A stretch of 54,182 nt of DNA from Acetoanaerobium pronyense (GTDB lineage: Bacteria; Bacillota; Clostridia; Peptostreptococcales; Filifactoraceae), in assembly GCF_017874355.1 (NCBI RefSeq), contig NZ_JAGGLI010000018.1, positions 1 through 54,182 on the forward strand. Direction: 5' to 3'. This document shows, piece by piece, positions 16,692 through 25,561 of the stretch; the stretch's first letter is position 1, and each line of letters opens with the position of its first letter. A model generated the notes under the pieces. The model worked only from the letters and a program-made list of their open reading frames with translations. It was not told where the DNA came from and did not search any database. A program made the position numbers and the translations under genes.

Positions 16692-16933
16692 AAAAAAGCC
16701 CTCATCTCTATATTTAGAGACGAAGGCTCGCGGTACCACTCTAATTAGCGCAAAATATGCACTCCCTCAAAAGGATATAACGCTCCCAACGTCTGGCTTT
16801 TTACCAGATGCTCAAGGATAGGTTCGGTTCAAATATAGCCAAGAAGTCTTTCAGCCGGTGGACTTCACTCTCTGTAAGGCATCATCAAACTTAGTAATTC
16901 CTCTCATAGCAATTTCTAGATTGTTTGCTATCA
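16692..16933 (-). promoter_or_regulatory. T-box riboswitch leader of proS
   Basis: The signature T-box sequence AGAGTGGTACCGCG (16729-16742) is followed by the terminator stem AGCCTTCGTCTCTA/TAGAGATGAGGGCT and six T (16692-16728). Upstream, a stem I-like region contains CAGAGAGTGAAGTC...GACTTC. The likely proline specifier is CCG in GAACCGAAC (16825-16827), a hand assignment. Uncharged tRNA-Pro would stabilise the antiterminator and allow proS expression. Confidence 0.93.
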
Positions 16934-16963
16934 ATATTATTATATAACCCCTCTTCTTGTCAA
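16934..16963 (-). promoter_or_regulatory. Sigma-A promoter of the proS T-box transcript
   Basis: TTGACA (16958-16963), an 18-bp spacer and TAATAT (16934-16939) on the minus strand, just ahead of the T-box leader. Confidence 0.7.
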
Positions 16964-17020
16964 GAGGATTTTAAAATAATAGATAATTTGTGATTTCAAG
17001 CTCTATATAACTCTTTATTT

Positions 17021-17416
17021 TTAGTTTCTTACAGCTTCCTCTATAATTCTCATACCTCTTGATATAAGGGTATCCATCTTTTCATGCTCTTCATTAAAAT
17101 AAAGATGTCCTATAAGTGCTTCAAATCCAGTGGCATATCTATAGTCAGAAACCTTGGCATTTTTTGGTATAGAAGAGACTTGATTACGCCCTCTTTTCAC
17201 TATATTCCAATCATCTTCTCTGATATACCCTTCTTCAAAGAGACCAAGCACCGCCTTTGCCTGGGCAGAGGCTTTAACGTATTTTATAGTTTCTTTGTGT
17301 AGCTCATTGACTTTAAGGGCAGGATTTCTCTTGATTACCATTTCCCTTACCTTTATTTCGTATATTGCATCTCCCATAAAAGCAAGAGTTAAAGATCCTA
17401 ATTGATTCGTTTCCAC
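17021..17416 (-). CDS. mrnC: Mini-ribonuclease III
   Basis: This 131-aa RNase III catalytic domain lacks the double-stranded RNA-binding domain. In B. subtilis Mini-III matures 23S rRNA ends. The catalytic acidic segment is LAFMGDAIYEIKVREMV near the N-terminus, with a second conserved block RNQVSSIPKNAKVSDYRYATGFEALIGHLY. It overlaps the end of cysS by 19 bases, as is common, so the two are translationally coupled. A 280-bp gap carrying the proS promoter and T-box follows. Confidence 0.94.
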   Translation of the reverse strand: METNQLGSLTLAFMGDAIYEIKVREMVIKRNPALKVNELHKETIKYVKASAQAKAVLGLFEEGYIREDDWNIVKRGRNQVSSIPKNAKVSDYRYATGFEALIGHLYFNEEHEKMDTLISRGMRIIEEAVRN

Positions 17417-18795
17417 TTAGTTCCCTGCCTTGTATCTTCTATTTCTATGCCCATATTTTTTAGTTTTTCTCTTATATCATCTGCTTTTGCAAAGTCCTTG
17501 TCTTTTTTTGCAGCCTTTCTTTCCTCTATAAGCTTTTCAACCTCCTGGGATATATCTTCTCCCTCTGAGATATTGGCAATATTAAGGACTCCTGTAAGTT
17601 CATTTAAAAGGGATAGATTCATTTCAACCCATTCCTTTGAAGATGAGTCTGAAACTGTAGTATTTGCAAACCTAGCGACTTCAAATATTGCACTTATTGC
17701 ATCCGCTGTATTTATGTCATCATCCATAGCATTTATAAATTTATCTTTAAAGCCATAAAGTTCATTTATCAATAATTTTTCGCCTTCAGTAAGAAGTCCC
17801 TGTGCGTGACTTGATAAAAACATTAGCTTTTCCTTAGAGTTTAGTATTCTCTCCATTGCTGATTTTGACTGAAGAAGCATTTCTTTGCTGAAGTTTACAG
17901 GATTTCTGTAGTGAGCAGAAAGCATAAAGAATCTTACCACCCTAGGGTCAATCTCTTCTAAGATTTCCCTTACTGTAAAAAAGTTTCCTAATGATTTGCT
18001 CATTTTTTCATTATCTACGTTGATATATCCATTATGAATCCAGTAGTTTGAAAATTGCTTTCCTGAGCAAGCTTCACTCTGAGCTATTTCATTTTCATGA
18101 TGTGGGAATACAAGATCTTGTCCTCCTGCATGAATATCTATAGTCTCTCCAAGGTACCTTTTACTCATTACAGAGCATTCTATATGCCATCCAGGTCTAC
18201 CTTCGCCCCAAGGAGAAGGCCAGCCTATTTCTCCTTCTTTTTTTCCCTTCCAAAGAGCAAAGTCCATTGGATTTTTTTTATGCTCATCCACATCTATTCT
18301 CGCACCTAGGTTTAGCTCTTCTAGCTTTTGCTTAGAAAGTTTTCCATACTCTTTGAATTTTTTAGTGTCAAAATAAACATCATTGTCTTTTTCGTATGCA
18401 TATTCTTTTGAAATAAGTTCTTCTATAAAGGCTATTATTTCTTTTATATTGTCTGTAACCCTTGGATGCACACTAGCTCTCTTGATTCCAAGGGCATCTG
18501 CATCCTTAAAATACTCTTCAATATATCTATCTGCAACATCAAAAGGAGATATACCTTCTTCATTTGCTTTTCTTATGATTTTATCATCTACATCAGTAAA
18601 GTTTTGGACATAGTTCACTTCATAGCCTCTATACTCCATATAGTTTCTAAAGGCATCAAAAACTATAAACGGCCTTGCATTTCCAATATGAAAAAAATTA
18701 TAAACCGTAGGTCCGCAAACATACATCTTAATCTTATTCTCCTCAAGAGGAATAAATTCTTCTTTTTTTCTGGTAAGCGTATTGTATAGTTTCAT
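17398..18795 (-). CDS. cysS: Cysteinyl-tRNA synthetase
   Basis: This class I synthetase of 465 aa charges tRNA-Cys. It shows the zinc-site Cys in MYVCGPTVYNF, the HIGH motif FFHIGNARPF, further zinc ligands in HIECSVMS and HHENEIAQSEA, and the KMSKS motif EKMSKSLGNF. The start is chosen at MKLYNTL (18795) because GGGAG lies 8 bases upstream; an in-frame ATG 24 bases earlier lacks a site. It forms a block with cysE (27-bp gap) and mrnC (overlap). Confidence 0.97.
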   Translation of the reverse strand: MKLYNTLTRKKEEFIPLEENKIKMYVCGPTVYNFFHIGNARPFIVFDAFRNYMEYRGYEVNYVQNFTDVDDKIIRKANEEGISPFDVADRYIEEYFKDADALGIKRASVHPRVTDNIKEIIAFIEELISKEYAYEKDNDVYFDTKKFKEYGKLSKQKLEELNLGARIDVDEHKKNPMDFALWKGKKEGEIGWPSPWGEGRPGWHIECSVMSKRYLGETIDIHAGGQDLVFPHHENEIAQSEACSGKQFSNYWIHNGYINVDNEKMSKSLGNFFTVREILEEIDPRVVRFFMLSAHYRNPVNFSKEMLLQSKSAMERILNSKEKLMFLSSHAQGLLTEGEKLLINELYGFKDKFINAMDDDINTADAISAIFEVARFANTTVSDSSSKEWVEMNLSLLNELTGVLNIANISEGEDISQEVEKLIEERKAAKKDKDFAKADDIREKLKNMGIEIEDTRQGTKWKRIN

Positions 18796-18822
18796 AGCAT
18801 CCACTCCCTTTTCGAGCATTTT

Positions 18823-19404
18823 TTATAGTTCTATCTCAACTCTTTTCCCATCTAGTTTAACCAGCTTGGCAGGTATTCCTACAGCAGTCGAATTATCCGG
18901 GATATCCTTAAGAACTACTGCATTAGCACCTATTTTAGAGTTTTCACCTATAGTAATTGGTCCTAAGACTTTTACACCTGCAGATATTATAACATTATTT
19001 TTGACAGTTGGATGTCTTTTTCCTTTGTCTTTTCCTGTTCCGCCAAGAGTAACTTGATGAAATATAGTTACATCATCTCCTATTTCTGCAGTTTCACCTA
19101 TTACTATACCCATTCCATGATCTATAAAAAGTCTTTTACCAATTTTTGCTCCAGGGTGGATTTCTATTCCAGTAAAAAATCTTCCCACTTGGGATATGAA
19201 TCTTGCAAGAAAAAATCTCTTTTTAGTATAAAGAAAATGAGAAACCTTATGGAAGGCTATTGCGTGTATGCCTGGGTAGTTTATAAGTATACTTATGAAG
19301 CTGCCAGCTGCAGGGTCTTTTTCCCTTACAGAATCTACAAGCTCTCTAATACTTGAAAATATACCTTTACTTTTTTTTGTTTTTTCTATGGACATCTCAC
19401 TCAT
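18823..19404 (-). CDS. cysE: Serine O-acetyltransferase
   Basis: This enzyme acetylates serine with acetyl-CoA, the first step of cysteine synthesis. The short N-terminal helical domain ([19 protein letters not shown]) precedes a left-handed beta-helix of hexapeptide repeats ([33 protein letters not shown]) with catalytic His in DHGMG and [13 protein letters not shown]. At 193 aa it is the short form typical of Firmicutes. The start at 19404 (MSEMSIEK) is preferred because GGAGGGG lies 8 bases upstream. It sits between cysK and cysS, 25 bases after cysK. Confidence 0.95.
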   Translation of the reverse strand: MSEMSIEKTKKSKGIFSSIRELVDSVREKDPAAGSFISILINYPGIHAIAFHKVSHFLYTKKRFFLARFISQVGRFFTGIEIHPGAKIGKRLFIDHGMGIVIGETAEIGDDVTIFHQVTLGGTGKDKGKRHPTVKNNVIISAGVKVLGPITIGENSKIGANAVVLKDIPDNSTAVGIPAKLVKLDGKRVEIEL

Positions 19405-19429
19405 CCTCTTCCCCTCCATAAGGTCTATA

Positions 19430-20341
19430 TTAGTCTTGATAAAGCATAGTACTCAGATATCTCTCTCCATTATCAGGAGCTATAAAAAGTACCTTTTTCC
19501 CTTTTCCTAATCTTTTTGCAGTTCTAAGGGCAGCATCAAATGCAGCTCCTCCTGATATTCCAAGAAGAATCCCCTCTGCTTTTGCTAAAAGCCTAGCTCC
19601 TTCAAGAGCCTGATCAAGAGTGATTTTTTCTATAGAATCAACATAATCAAGGTTCATTATAGAAGGCACAAAACCTGCTCCTATACCTTGTATTTTATGT
19701 GGTCCTGGCTGTCCTCCTGAAAGTACTGGAGAATCTTCTGGCTCTACTGCAATGATTTCAATATCAAGGTTTTTTTCCTTAAATACCTTTCCAACACCTG
19801 TTACAGTTCCTCCAGTTCCAACTCCTGCAACAAAAGCATTTAAATCATTTATATCTGCAAGTATTTCCAGAGAGGTATTTTCTATATGAGCATCTACATT
19901 GTAGCAATTTTCAAATTGGGAAAGCATAGTGTATCCATCTTTTTCCGAAAGTTCCTTAGCTTTTTCTATTGCACCCTTCATACCCTTTGTTCCATCAGTA
20001 AGGACAAGCTCTGCTCCATATGCCTTTAGAAGCTGTCTTCTTTCCATACTCATAGTATCAGGCATAGCAAGAATCACTTTATAGCCTTTAGCGCTTCCTA
20101 TCATAGCTATCCCTATACCTGTATTTCCGCTTGTAGGCTCTACAATTATATTTCCTTTTTTCAGACTTCCGTCTTTTTCCATTTTCTCTATCATATTTAA
20201 GGCAATTCTGTCTTTTACAGAACCTCCTGGATTGAAAAATTCAAGTTTCACATATATATCCGCAATATTTTCACTCTGATTTTGGAGTCTTACCACAGGA
20301 GTTTTTCCTATAGTTTCAGTTATACTATTAAACAACATCAT
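19430..20341 (-). CDS. cysK: Cysteine synthase (O-acetylserine sulfhydrylase)
   Basis: This PLP enzyme makes cysteine from O-acetylserine and sulfide. It is 303 aa. The PLP lysine lies in [12 protein letters not shown], the substrate loop is [12 protein letters not shown], and the phosphate-binding loop is [13 protein letters not shown]. The gene leads the cysK-cysE-cysS block. Two ATG codons in tandem at the start follow GGAGGGAAAG. A promoter and a large palindrome precede it. A cystathionine-beta-synthase-like role is less likely with cysE adjacent. Confidence 0.96.
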   Translation of the reverse strand: MMLFNSITETIGKTPVVRLQNQSENIADIYVKLEFFNPGGSVKDRIALNMIEKMEKDGSLKKGNIIVEPTSGNTGIGIAMIGSAKGYKVILAMPDTMSMERRQLLKAYGAELVLTDGTKGMKGAIEKAKELSEKDGYTMLSQFENCYNVDAHIENTSLEILADINDLNAFVAGVGTGGTVTGVGKVFKEKNLDIEIIAVEPEDSPVLSGGQPGPHKIQGIGAGFVPSIMNLDYVDSIEKITLDQALEGARLLAKAEGILLGISGGAAFDAALRTAKRLGKGKKVLFIAPDNGERYLSTMLYQD

Positions 20342-20368
20342 CTTTCCCTCCTAATTTTATTAAAATTT

Positions 20369-20404
20369 AAATCCATAGTATTCCACTAGGAATAGTATGG
20401 ATTT
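20369..20404 (-). promoter_or_regulatory. Long palindrome in the cysK leader
   Basis: AAATCCATA-C-TATTCC and GGAATA-C-TATGGATTT (minus strand) pair with a single mismatch around a TAGT loop, 28 bases before the cysK start and just after the promoter. It could be a repressor operator for sulfur control or an mRNA hairpin. No T-run follows. Confidence 0.6.
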
Positions 20405-20408
20405 ATAA

Positions 20409-20438
20409 TATATTAATTGGCACAGTTTTGTCAATCAA
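20409..20438 (-). promoter_or_regulatory. Sigma-A promoter of cysK
   Basis: On the minus strand TTGACA, an 18-bp spacer and TATTAT, in the segment ATTGACAAAACTGTGCC. It ends just before the cysK leader palindrome. Confidence 0.65.
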
Positions 20439-20530
20439 TATATACCTTTTTAATATATATTAGATAAACTATATATCCATTTTTCTTTAAATGTTGATAT
20501 ATATTACTTGAATTTAGACTTGTTTTCCTT

Positions 20531-21550
20531 TTAGCTTTGAAGACTTCCAACGTTTTTTATTACAATTGATACACTACCATCTCCATTTGATACAAACTCC
20601 AGCTTTGTATCATCTCCATAATAATCCACTGGGATTTTTATCTCTATTCCAGTCTCTGTGGTAATCTTTTGCATCTCATATTTTCTCTTTAAAGAGCTTT
20701 CAGTAACCTCTATCTCCTCATCTGCTATTCCTGCTTTAGAAAGAGCCTCTTTATATATATGTCTCACTTCATCATTTTCTTCAAAAGCTTTTTCGACTAC
20801 CTTTTCTACTTGAAGGGCACCATCTTCCATCACTGCATCGTAAACTGCTTTTTTTATCTTTGCTTTTTTTTCTAGGTCCTCCCCTATATACTTATCCTCT
20901 ATGTTTTTTGTAACCTTATTAAAAATATCCAGCTTTTCCTTCTCCGAGTTTCCACTTTCGCATTTAATAAAGTTTTCCTTAAGGTAGTTGACCTTGTCTC
21001 CGTTTATTTCGTATTTTTTATCAAGAAGGGCAATATCCATATGCATAAGGTGAACCACAAATCCTTCATCCGCTTTGTGTCTGTTTGTTGCAAAGAGGGA
21101 AGAATCTCTCACTATTGATATGCTTTGTCCATCCCTTATAGCTTCCACCTTTCTTGTAAGAAATGTCTTGTAGTTGTACTTCATGACCCCAAGATAAGGT
21201 ACATCATCCATAAGAAAAAGTACGCAAAGCAAATCCCCAGAAGGCATAGATGGATTTTCTTTCATTAACTTAAAAAGGTCGTATGAAATCTCTTTTGTCA
21301 TATCCATAAAAGCAGATAGATTTTCAGATAATATATTGCATGAGGCTTTAACTACACTATCCGCTTCCGAAAACCTTCCCCACTTCATATCTTTTGATGC
21401 AAGTATTGAGTTTAATCCCGCTTCAATAAATCCAAAGGTAAGGCTATCCTCTTGATCAACCTCAAAGGTAGAGCAAAGAGGAGTGTCATTTTCCACATTT
21501 AGCACATGAATTACAGCCTTTAAAAACTCTAATTTTCCTATCTCAAACAT
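20531..21550 (-). CDS. NdpA/YejK-like nucleoid-associated protein
   Basis: This 339-aa soluble protein is of the 37-kDa nucleoid-associated protein type. The family pattern is an N-terminal domain starting with an ILNVE-like segment (KAVIHVLNVENDTPLCS), a central block DVPYLGVMKYNYK (family usually YLGILKLDYK), and the FVVHLMHMDIALLDKKYEI region. The function in Firmicutes is not established. It lies between gltX and cysK with gaps on both sides, so it is probably its own unit. The ATG follows AAAGGAGAG. Confidence 0.8.
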   Translation of the reverse strand: MFEIGKLEFLKAVIHVLNVENDTPLCSTFEVDQEDSLTFGFIEAGLNSILASKDMKWGRFSEADSVVKASCNILSENLSAFMDMTKEISYDLFKLMKENPSMPSGDLLCVLFLMDDVPYLGVMKYNYKTFLTRKVEAIRDGQSISIVRDSSLFATNRHKADEGFVVHLMHMDIALLDKKYEINGDKVNYLKENFIKCESGNSEKEKLDIFNKVTKNIEDKYIGEDLEKKAKIKKAVYDAVMEDGALQVEKVVEKAFEENDEVRHIYKEALSKAGIADEEIEVTESSLKRKYEMQKITTETGIEIKIPVDYYGDDTKLEFVSNGDGSVSIVIKNVGSLQS

Positions 21551-21575
21551 AAGTCTCTCCTTTTATTTTAAATTG

Positions 21576-21610
21576 AAATTCCCATACCTATATAGAGGTG
21601 ATGGGAATTT
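21576..21610 (-). terminator. Stem-loop between gltX and the nucleoid protein gene
   Basis: AAATTCCCAT (21576-21585) pairs exactly with ATGGGAATTT (21601-21610). The T-run is good only on the plus strand (five T); on the minus strand it is weak. It may reduce read-through from gltX. Confidence 0.5.
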
Positions 21611-21630
21611 TTAAGTTTAATATTTGATTG

Positions 21631-23109
21631 TTAGATATGATTAGAAATCATATAGTCTATTCTACTAAGAACTTTTTCTTTTCCTAAAAGGGTAAGGACC
21701 ATAGGTATATCAGGACCATGATTTTGGCCAGTAATAATTACTCTAGTTCCCATAAAAAGGTTTTTACCTTTAATTCCCTTTTCCTTTTGTATTTCTTTAA
21801 ACATCGAAGATACAAAATCTGGAGTAATTTCATCTTTAGCAGAAATCTTAGCCTTTAGAGCTTCTGCAAGTTCCTTCATATGCTCAAGCTTCATAAACTC
21901 TTTAGCTTCTTCCTCTACATAATCTACCTTATCACTAAAGAACATCTTTATTTCAGATGGGAATTGAGCAAGGTAATCCAGTCTGTCTTTTACAGTATCC
22001 ATAGCCATCTTTAGCCATTCTCTACTGTTTTCTATTTCTTCTTTAGACATAAGCTTTTCTTTTATTATAAATGGAGTTGCTATATCTATGAGTCTATCTG
22101 TATCAGTCTCTTTAATATAATGACTGTTTACCCAGTTTAGCTTTGCAGTATCGAATACCCCTCCGCTTTTAGAAACTCTCTCTAGAGAAAAAGCTTCTAT
22201 AAGCTCATCCATAGAAAATATTTCTTTGTTGTCTTCTGGAGACCAACCAACTAGAGCTATATAGTTAACAAGAGCCTCTGGAAGATATCCCTTGTTTTTA
22301 AAATCCTCAACAGCTACATCTCCCTGTCTTTTAGAAAGCTTTTTTCTTTCACTGTTTAGTATATTTGGAAGGTGTACAAATGTAGGAGCTTCCCAGCCGA
22401 ACATCTTGTAAAGAAGGACGTGCTTAGGCGTTGACGTAAGCCACTCTTCCCCTCTTATTACATGAGTTATGTTCATTAGATGATCGTCTACAACTACAGC
22501 AAAGTGATAGGTTGGAAAGCCATCTGCCTTTATAAGAACCTGATCGTCCATATCAGATGTATGTATAGATACTTTTCCTCTTACTACATCATCAAATGAA
22601 ATGTTTTTATTTTCTGGAAGCTTCATTCTTATTACGTGATTTTCTCCTCTATCTAGCTTGTCTTGAAGCTCTTCAAGGGAAAGTTCCCTGCAATGACCAT
22701 CATATTTTGGGTCAAGGCCAGCCTGTTTTTGCTCTTCTCTCACTCTTTCAAGTCTTTCTTTAGTGCAAAAACAGTGATAAGCATCCCCTTTATCTAAAAG
22801 AGTATTTATATAGCTGCTATATATTTCAAGTCTTTCTGATTGTATATAAGGACCAAACTCTCCTATTTGAGCAACCTTTCCATCCTCTAGGACAACTCCC
22901 TCGTCATGGTTTACAGATGCCCAATCCATAGCTCTTAACATACCCTCGAGGGCTCCCTCTACAAGCCTTGTTCTATCAGTATCCTCTACTCTTAAAACAT
23001 AGTTTCCCTGCATTTTTTTTGCATAAAGAAAATTATATAAAGCCGTTCTTAAGCTTCCTATATGTACAAAACCTGTGGGTGATGGTGCAAACCTAACTCT
23101 AACGCTCAT
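21631..23109 (-). CDS. gltX: Glutamyl-tRNA synthetase
   Basis: This class I synthetase of 492 aa charges tRNA-Glu (and often tRNA-Gln in organisms using GatCAB). The HIGH-type motif is [16 protein letters not shown] at the N-terminus, and the KMSKS-type motif is [15 protein letters not shown]. The C-terminal anticodon-binding helices end [14 protein letters not shown]. The ATG follows GGGAGGG. It sits after ispF, with a strong hairpin between them, in the conserved Firmicute order ispD-ispF-gltX. Confidence 0.97.
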   Translation of the reverse strand: MSVRVRFAPSPTGFVHIGSLRTALYNFLYAKKMQGNYVLRVEDTDRTRLVEGALEGMLRAMDWASVNHDEGVVLEDGKVAQIGEFGPYIQSERLEIYSSYINTLLDKGDAYHCFCTKERLERVREEQKQAGLDPKYDGHCRELSLEELQDKLDRGENHVIRMKLPENKNISFDDVVRGKVSIHTSDMDDQVLIKADGFPTYHFAVVVDDHLMNITHVIRGEEWLTSTPKHVLLYKMFGWEAPTFVHLPNILNSERKKLSKRQGDVAVEDFKNKGYLPEALVNYIALVGWSPEDNKEIFSMDELIEAFSLERVSKSGGVFDTAKLNWVNSHYIKETDTDRLIDIATPFIIKEKLMSKEEIENSREWLKMAMDTVKDRLDYLAQFPSEIKMFFSDKVDYVEEEAKEFMKLEHMKELAEALKAKISAKDEITPDFVSSMFKEIQKEKGIKGKNLFMGTRVIITGQNHGPDIPMVLTLLGKEKVLSRIDYMISNHI

Positions 23110-23173
23110 AAAAAACCCTCCCGTTTACTAATTTAAACAATTTCTTATTATATCATTTTCTGGCTTTTCTTAC

Positions 23174-23200
23174 AAAGCCCTTTAGATGCTAAAGGGCTTT
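23174..23200 (-). terminator. Perfect stem-loop between ispF and gltX
   Basis: AAAGCCCTTTAG and CTAAAGGGCTTT form a 12-bp perfect stem with a three-base loop, 5 bases after the ispF stop. T-runs are short on both strands, so it may attenuate rather than fully terminate. Confidence 0.65.
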
Positions 23201-23205
23201 AAAAT

Positions 23206-23679
23206 TTATTTTTTTACAAGAAGGGCTACAGATTGAGCGCTTATCCCTTCCTCTCTTCCTTCAAACCCTAGCTTTTCAGTTGTTGTAGCCTTTATTCCAA
23301 TATCTCTGATATCCACTTTAAATATTGAAGCAACAATTTCCCTCATCTGGTCAATATGGGGAGCCATCTTAGGTTTTTGGGCTATAATAACACTATCTAT
23401 ATTTGAAATTTTATATCCCATTTCATCAACATATTTGGCTACTTCCTTCATAAGTATTTTGCTGTCTATATCTTTGAAATTTTGGTCTGTATCTGGGAAA
23501 AATTTCCCTATGTCCCCTAGGGCAAGAGCGCCCAGAACACTATCCATAATCGCATGAAGGAGTACATCGGCATCAGAATGTCCGTCAAGTCCTAATTCGT
23601 AAGGAATCTCTATTCCACCTATTATGAGTTTTCTGCCCTTTACAAGTCTATGAACGTCATATCCTATTCCTATTCTCAC
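23206..23679 (-). CDS. ispF: 2-C-methyl-D-erythritol 2,4-cyclodiphosphate synthase
   Basis: IspF cyclises CDP-methylerythritol phosphate in the MEP isoprenoid pathway. It is 157 aa. The metal ligands are in GIGYDVHRL and [17 protein letters not shown]; further family blocks are [11 protein letters not shown] and the C-terminal [17 protein letters not shown]. The start is a GTG (23677-23679) behind GGAGATGATAAG. It follows ispD by 43 bases. Confidence 0.97.
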   Translation of the reverse strand: MRIGIGYDVHRLVKGRKLIIGGIEIPYELGLDGHSDADVLLHAIMDSVLGALALGDIGKFFPDTDQNFKDIDSKILMKEVAKYVDEMGYKISNIDSVIIAQKPKMAPHIDQMREIVASIFKVDIRDIGIKATTTEKLGFEGREEGISAQSVALLVKK

Positions 23680-23722
23680 CTTATCATCTCCTATACTAGA
23701 AATTTTATTTCACCTTAGCATA

Positions 23723-24427
23723 TTATTTTTTTATATCAAGATAATCCTTCATTATTTGACTTGCGAGAGCTAAATCCTCAGGAGTGGTAATCTTTATATT
23801 ACTATACGATCCAAGTACAGCTTTTACCTTCCCTCCTGTGATTTCCACAACAGATGCATCATCTGTCGGTATTTGTTCATAGGGCTTTTTCTCGCACTCT
23901 TTGTATGCCTTTATAAGCCTTTCTTTTCTAAAGGCCTGAGGCGTATGAACTGCAAATAAAGTATTTCTCCTTGGAGTATTTTCAACAATAAAGTCTTCTC
24001 CTAAAACCTTGATAGTATCTTTTACAGGTACCCCTACTATGCACCCATCCCAAGTTTTAGCTCCTTCTATAACATTTTCTACATCTTCCTTCGTAAAAAA
24101 AGGTCTTACTCCATCATGTATGATTACAATCTCACAATCATCATCTGTCATAGAGAGTCCATTTTGAACAGAATCCTTACGCTCTAACCCTCCATACGCT
24201 ATTTTCAGTGGTTTTGTATTAGATAAAAAGGAAGCTACTTTTTCTTCGAATAAACCTTCTTCTTCCTTCACTATTACAGCAATTACTTCATCTATATATT
24301 GATTTTGCATAAATCTTTCTATAGTCCAGTAAACTATTGGTTTTTCTGAAAGCTCAAGGTACTGTTTGTTGATATCAGCCTTCATTCTCGTACCCTTCCC
24401 TGCTGCCACAACTACCGCACTAACCAT
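23723..24427 (-). CDS. ispD: 2-C-methyl-D-erythritol 4-phosphate cytidylyltransferase
   Basis: IspD transfers CMP from CTP to methylerythritol phosphate in the MEP pathway. It is 234 aa. The nucleotide-binding N-terminus is VVVAAGKGTRMKADINKQYL, followed by IHDGVRPFF and PRRNTLFAVHTPQAFR, with TDDASVVE near the end. The ATG follows GGAGATGTAAAA. It is paired with ispF. Upstream lies a divergent gene at 24649, so this region holds two back-to-back promoters. Confidence 0.96.
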   Translation of the reverse strand: MVSAVVVAAGKGTRMKADINKQYLELSEKPIVYWTIERFMQNQYIDEVIAVIVKEEEGLFEEKVASFLSNTKPLKIAYGGLERKDSVQNGLSMTDDDCEIVIIHDGVRPFFTKEDVENVIEGAKTWDGCIVGVPVKDTIKVLGEDFIVENTPRRNTLFAVHTPQAFRKERLIKAYKECEKKPYEQIPTDDASVVEITGGKVKAVLGSYSNIKITTPEDLALASQIMKDYLDIKK

Positions 24428-24648
24428 TTTTACATCTCCATTTCACTTCGTACTTTATATAATAAGTCTAATTCTCTTTTAATACTCATATTATACCCGA
24501 TTTTCAAAACATATTCTATTTACAAACTTATTATAAGATTAAAATGATATCAATATCGTTTGTAACCACTTATGTCTTGCTTTTATTTTTTCCCTAAAGG
24601 AAAATATGGGTATAAGTTAACTGAGCTCAAATTGAAAGGTGGTTTGTT

Positions 24649-25482
24649 ATGGAGATAAAAAGCGCTCTTGTAAGGCCTCTTACTTTAAAGGATAAGACCA
24701 ATCTAACTATAATTATACTAACTGTAATTACAGGAATTTTCTTTACTTTTCTTGGAGTATATGAAGGCTTAAATATATTTGAAGGAATTTCCCTTGGATT
24801 TACAAAGGGGATTGCTTTATTTCTTTGCTGGGCTTTGGCAAGGGAGCTAGACCCAGATGGAAAAAGAGCAGCTTTTTATGGGCTAGTTCCCCTTTTCTTT
24901 GTTTTTTTTATACAAAATGAATTTATGATTCTCCCTATGGTGTATTTGCTTTTTCTCCTTAGAATACTTTCAAAATCAGTAGGAAAGCCTCTAACTGTAT
25001 TTGACCTTTTAGTAATATTCTTGTTCTCTGTATATCTATATCTTTTTTATAGCTTTCTTTTCCCTCTTTTTGGAAGTATATTTCTTTTCCTTGATTTTCG
25101 TTTAAAAGGAGTAAAAAACGGAGCTACACTTATAGTATCTATCCTTTTGATGCTCCTTGCTTTAATGTCTTTTGTAAATATATACACGATTGTTCCTGTA
25201 GAGGTTGATTTTATGAGTATACTTGCAGTTTCAACAATATCCACCCTTTTTGCTTTTAGACTTTCTTTTTTTAAGAAGCTTCTTTCAACCTCAGACAACA
25301 ATCTTTATTTTCTTAGTCCCAAAAGAGTAAAGGCAAGTGGAGTAGTCACCTTGTTGTTTGCTTTGGCCCTTGCTATCAATTATGGATTTATTCGAGAGAC
25401 AAGCCATCTTTGGTTTGCAATGATGGGGGTTTCCCTTCCATTTCTTAGTGAAGTAAAAAATAAAATCAAAGGTTCTTATTAA
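24649..25482 (+). CDS. Unknown polytopic membrane protein (277 aa)
   Basis: I do not recognise this family. It has about eight or nine hydrophobic segments (for example LTIIILTVITGIFFTFLGVY, YGLVPLFFVFFIQNEFMILPMVYLLF and LLVIFLFSVYLYLFYSFLF), a short charged N-terminus (MEIKSALVRPLTLKDKTN) and a basic C-terminus (SEVKNKIKGSY). No catalytic motif is apparent. The ATG follows GAAAGGTGG. It is a single plus-strand gene between divergent ispD and convergent yacL, so it is its own transcription unit and is probably not functionally tied to them. Confidence 0.8.
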   Translation: MEIKSALVRPLTLKDKTNLTIIILTVITGIFFTFLGVYEGLNIFEGISLGFTKGIALFLCWALARELDPDGKRAAFYGLVPLFFVFFIQNEFMILPMVYLLFLLRILSKSVGKPLTVFDLLVIFLFSVYLYLFYSFLFPLFGSIFLFLDFRLKGVKNGATLIVSILLMLLALMSFVNIYTIVPVEVDFMSILAVSTISTLFAFRLSFFKKLLSTSDNNLYFLSPKRVKASGVVTLLFALALAINYGFIRETSHLWFAMMGVSLPFLSEVKNKIKGSY

Positions 25483-25484
25483 TA

Positions 25485-25536
25485 AAATACCTCCATAGAA
25501 AGTCTAATTAAAATTAGTCTCTCTGCGGAGGTATTT
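25485..25536. terminator. Bidirectional terminator between the membrane protein gene and yacL
   Basis: AAATACCTCC (25485-25494) pairs with GGAGGTATTT (25527-25536), with a smaller AT stem inside. It is placed between convergent genes. Confidence 0.6.
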
Positions 25537-25561
25537 GTATTTCATCTCAAAATCTTTTTAT

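Noticed and set aside
16659-16739. N-terminal extension of ProS by 27 residues
   Set aside because: It would be translated from the T-box terminator; the internal ATG at 16658 has a strong ribosome site and the normal family N-terminus.
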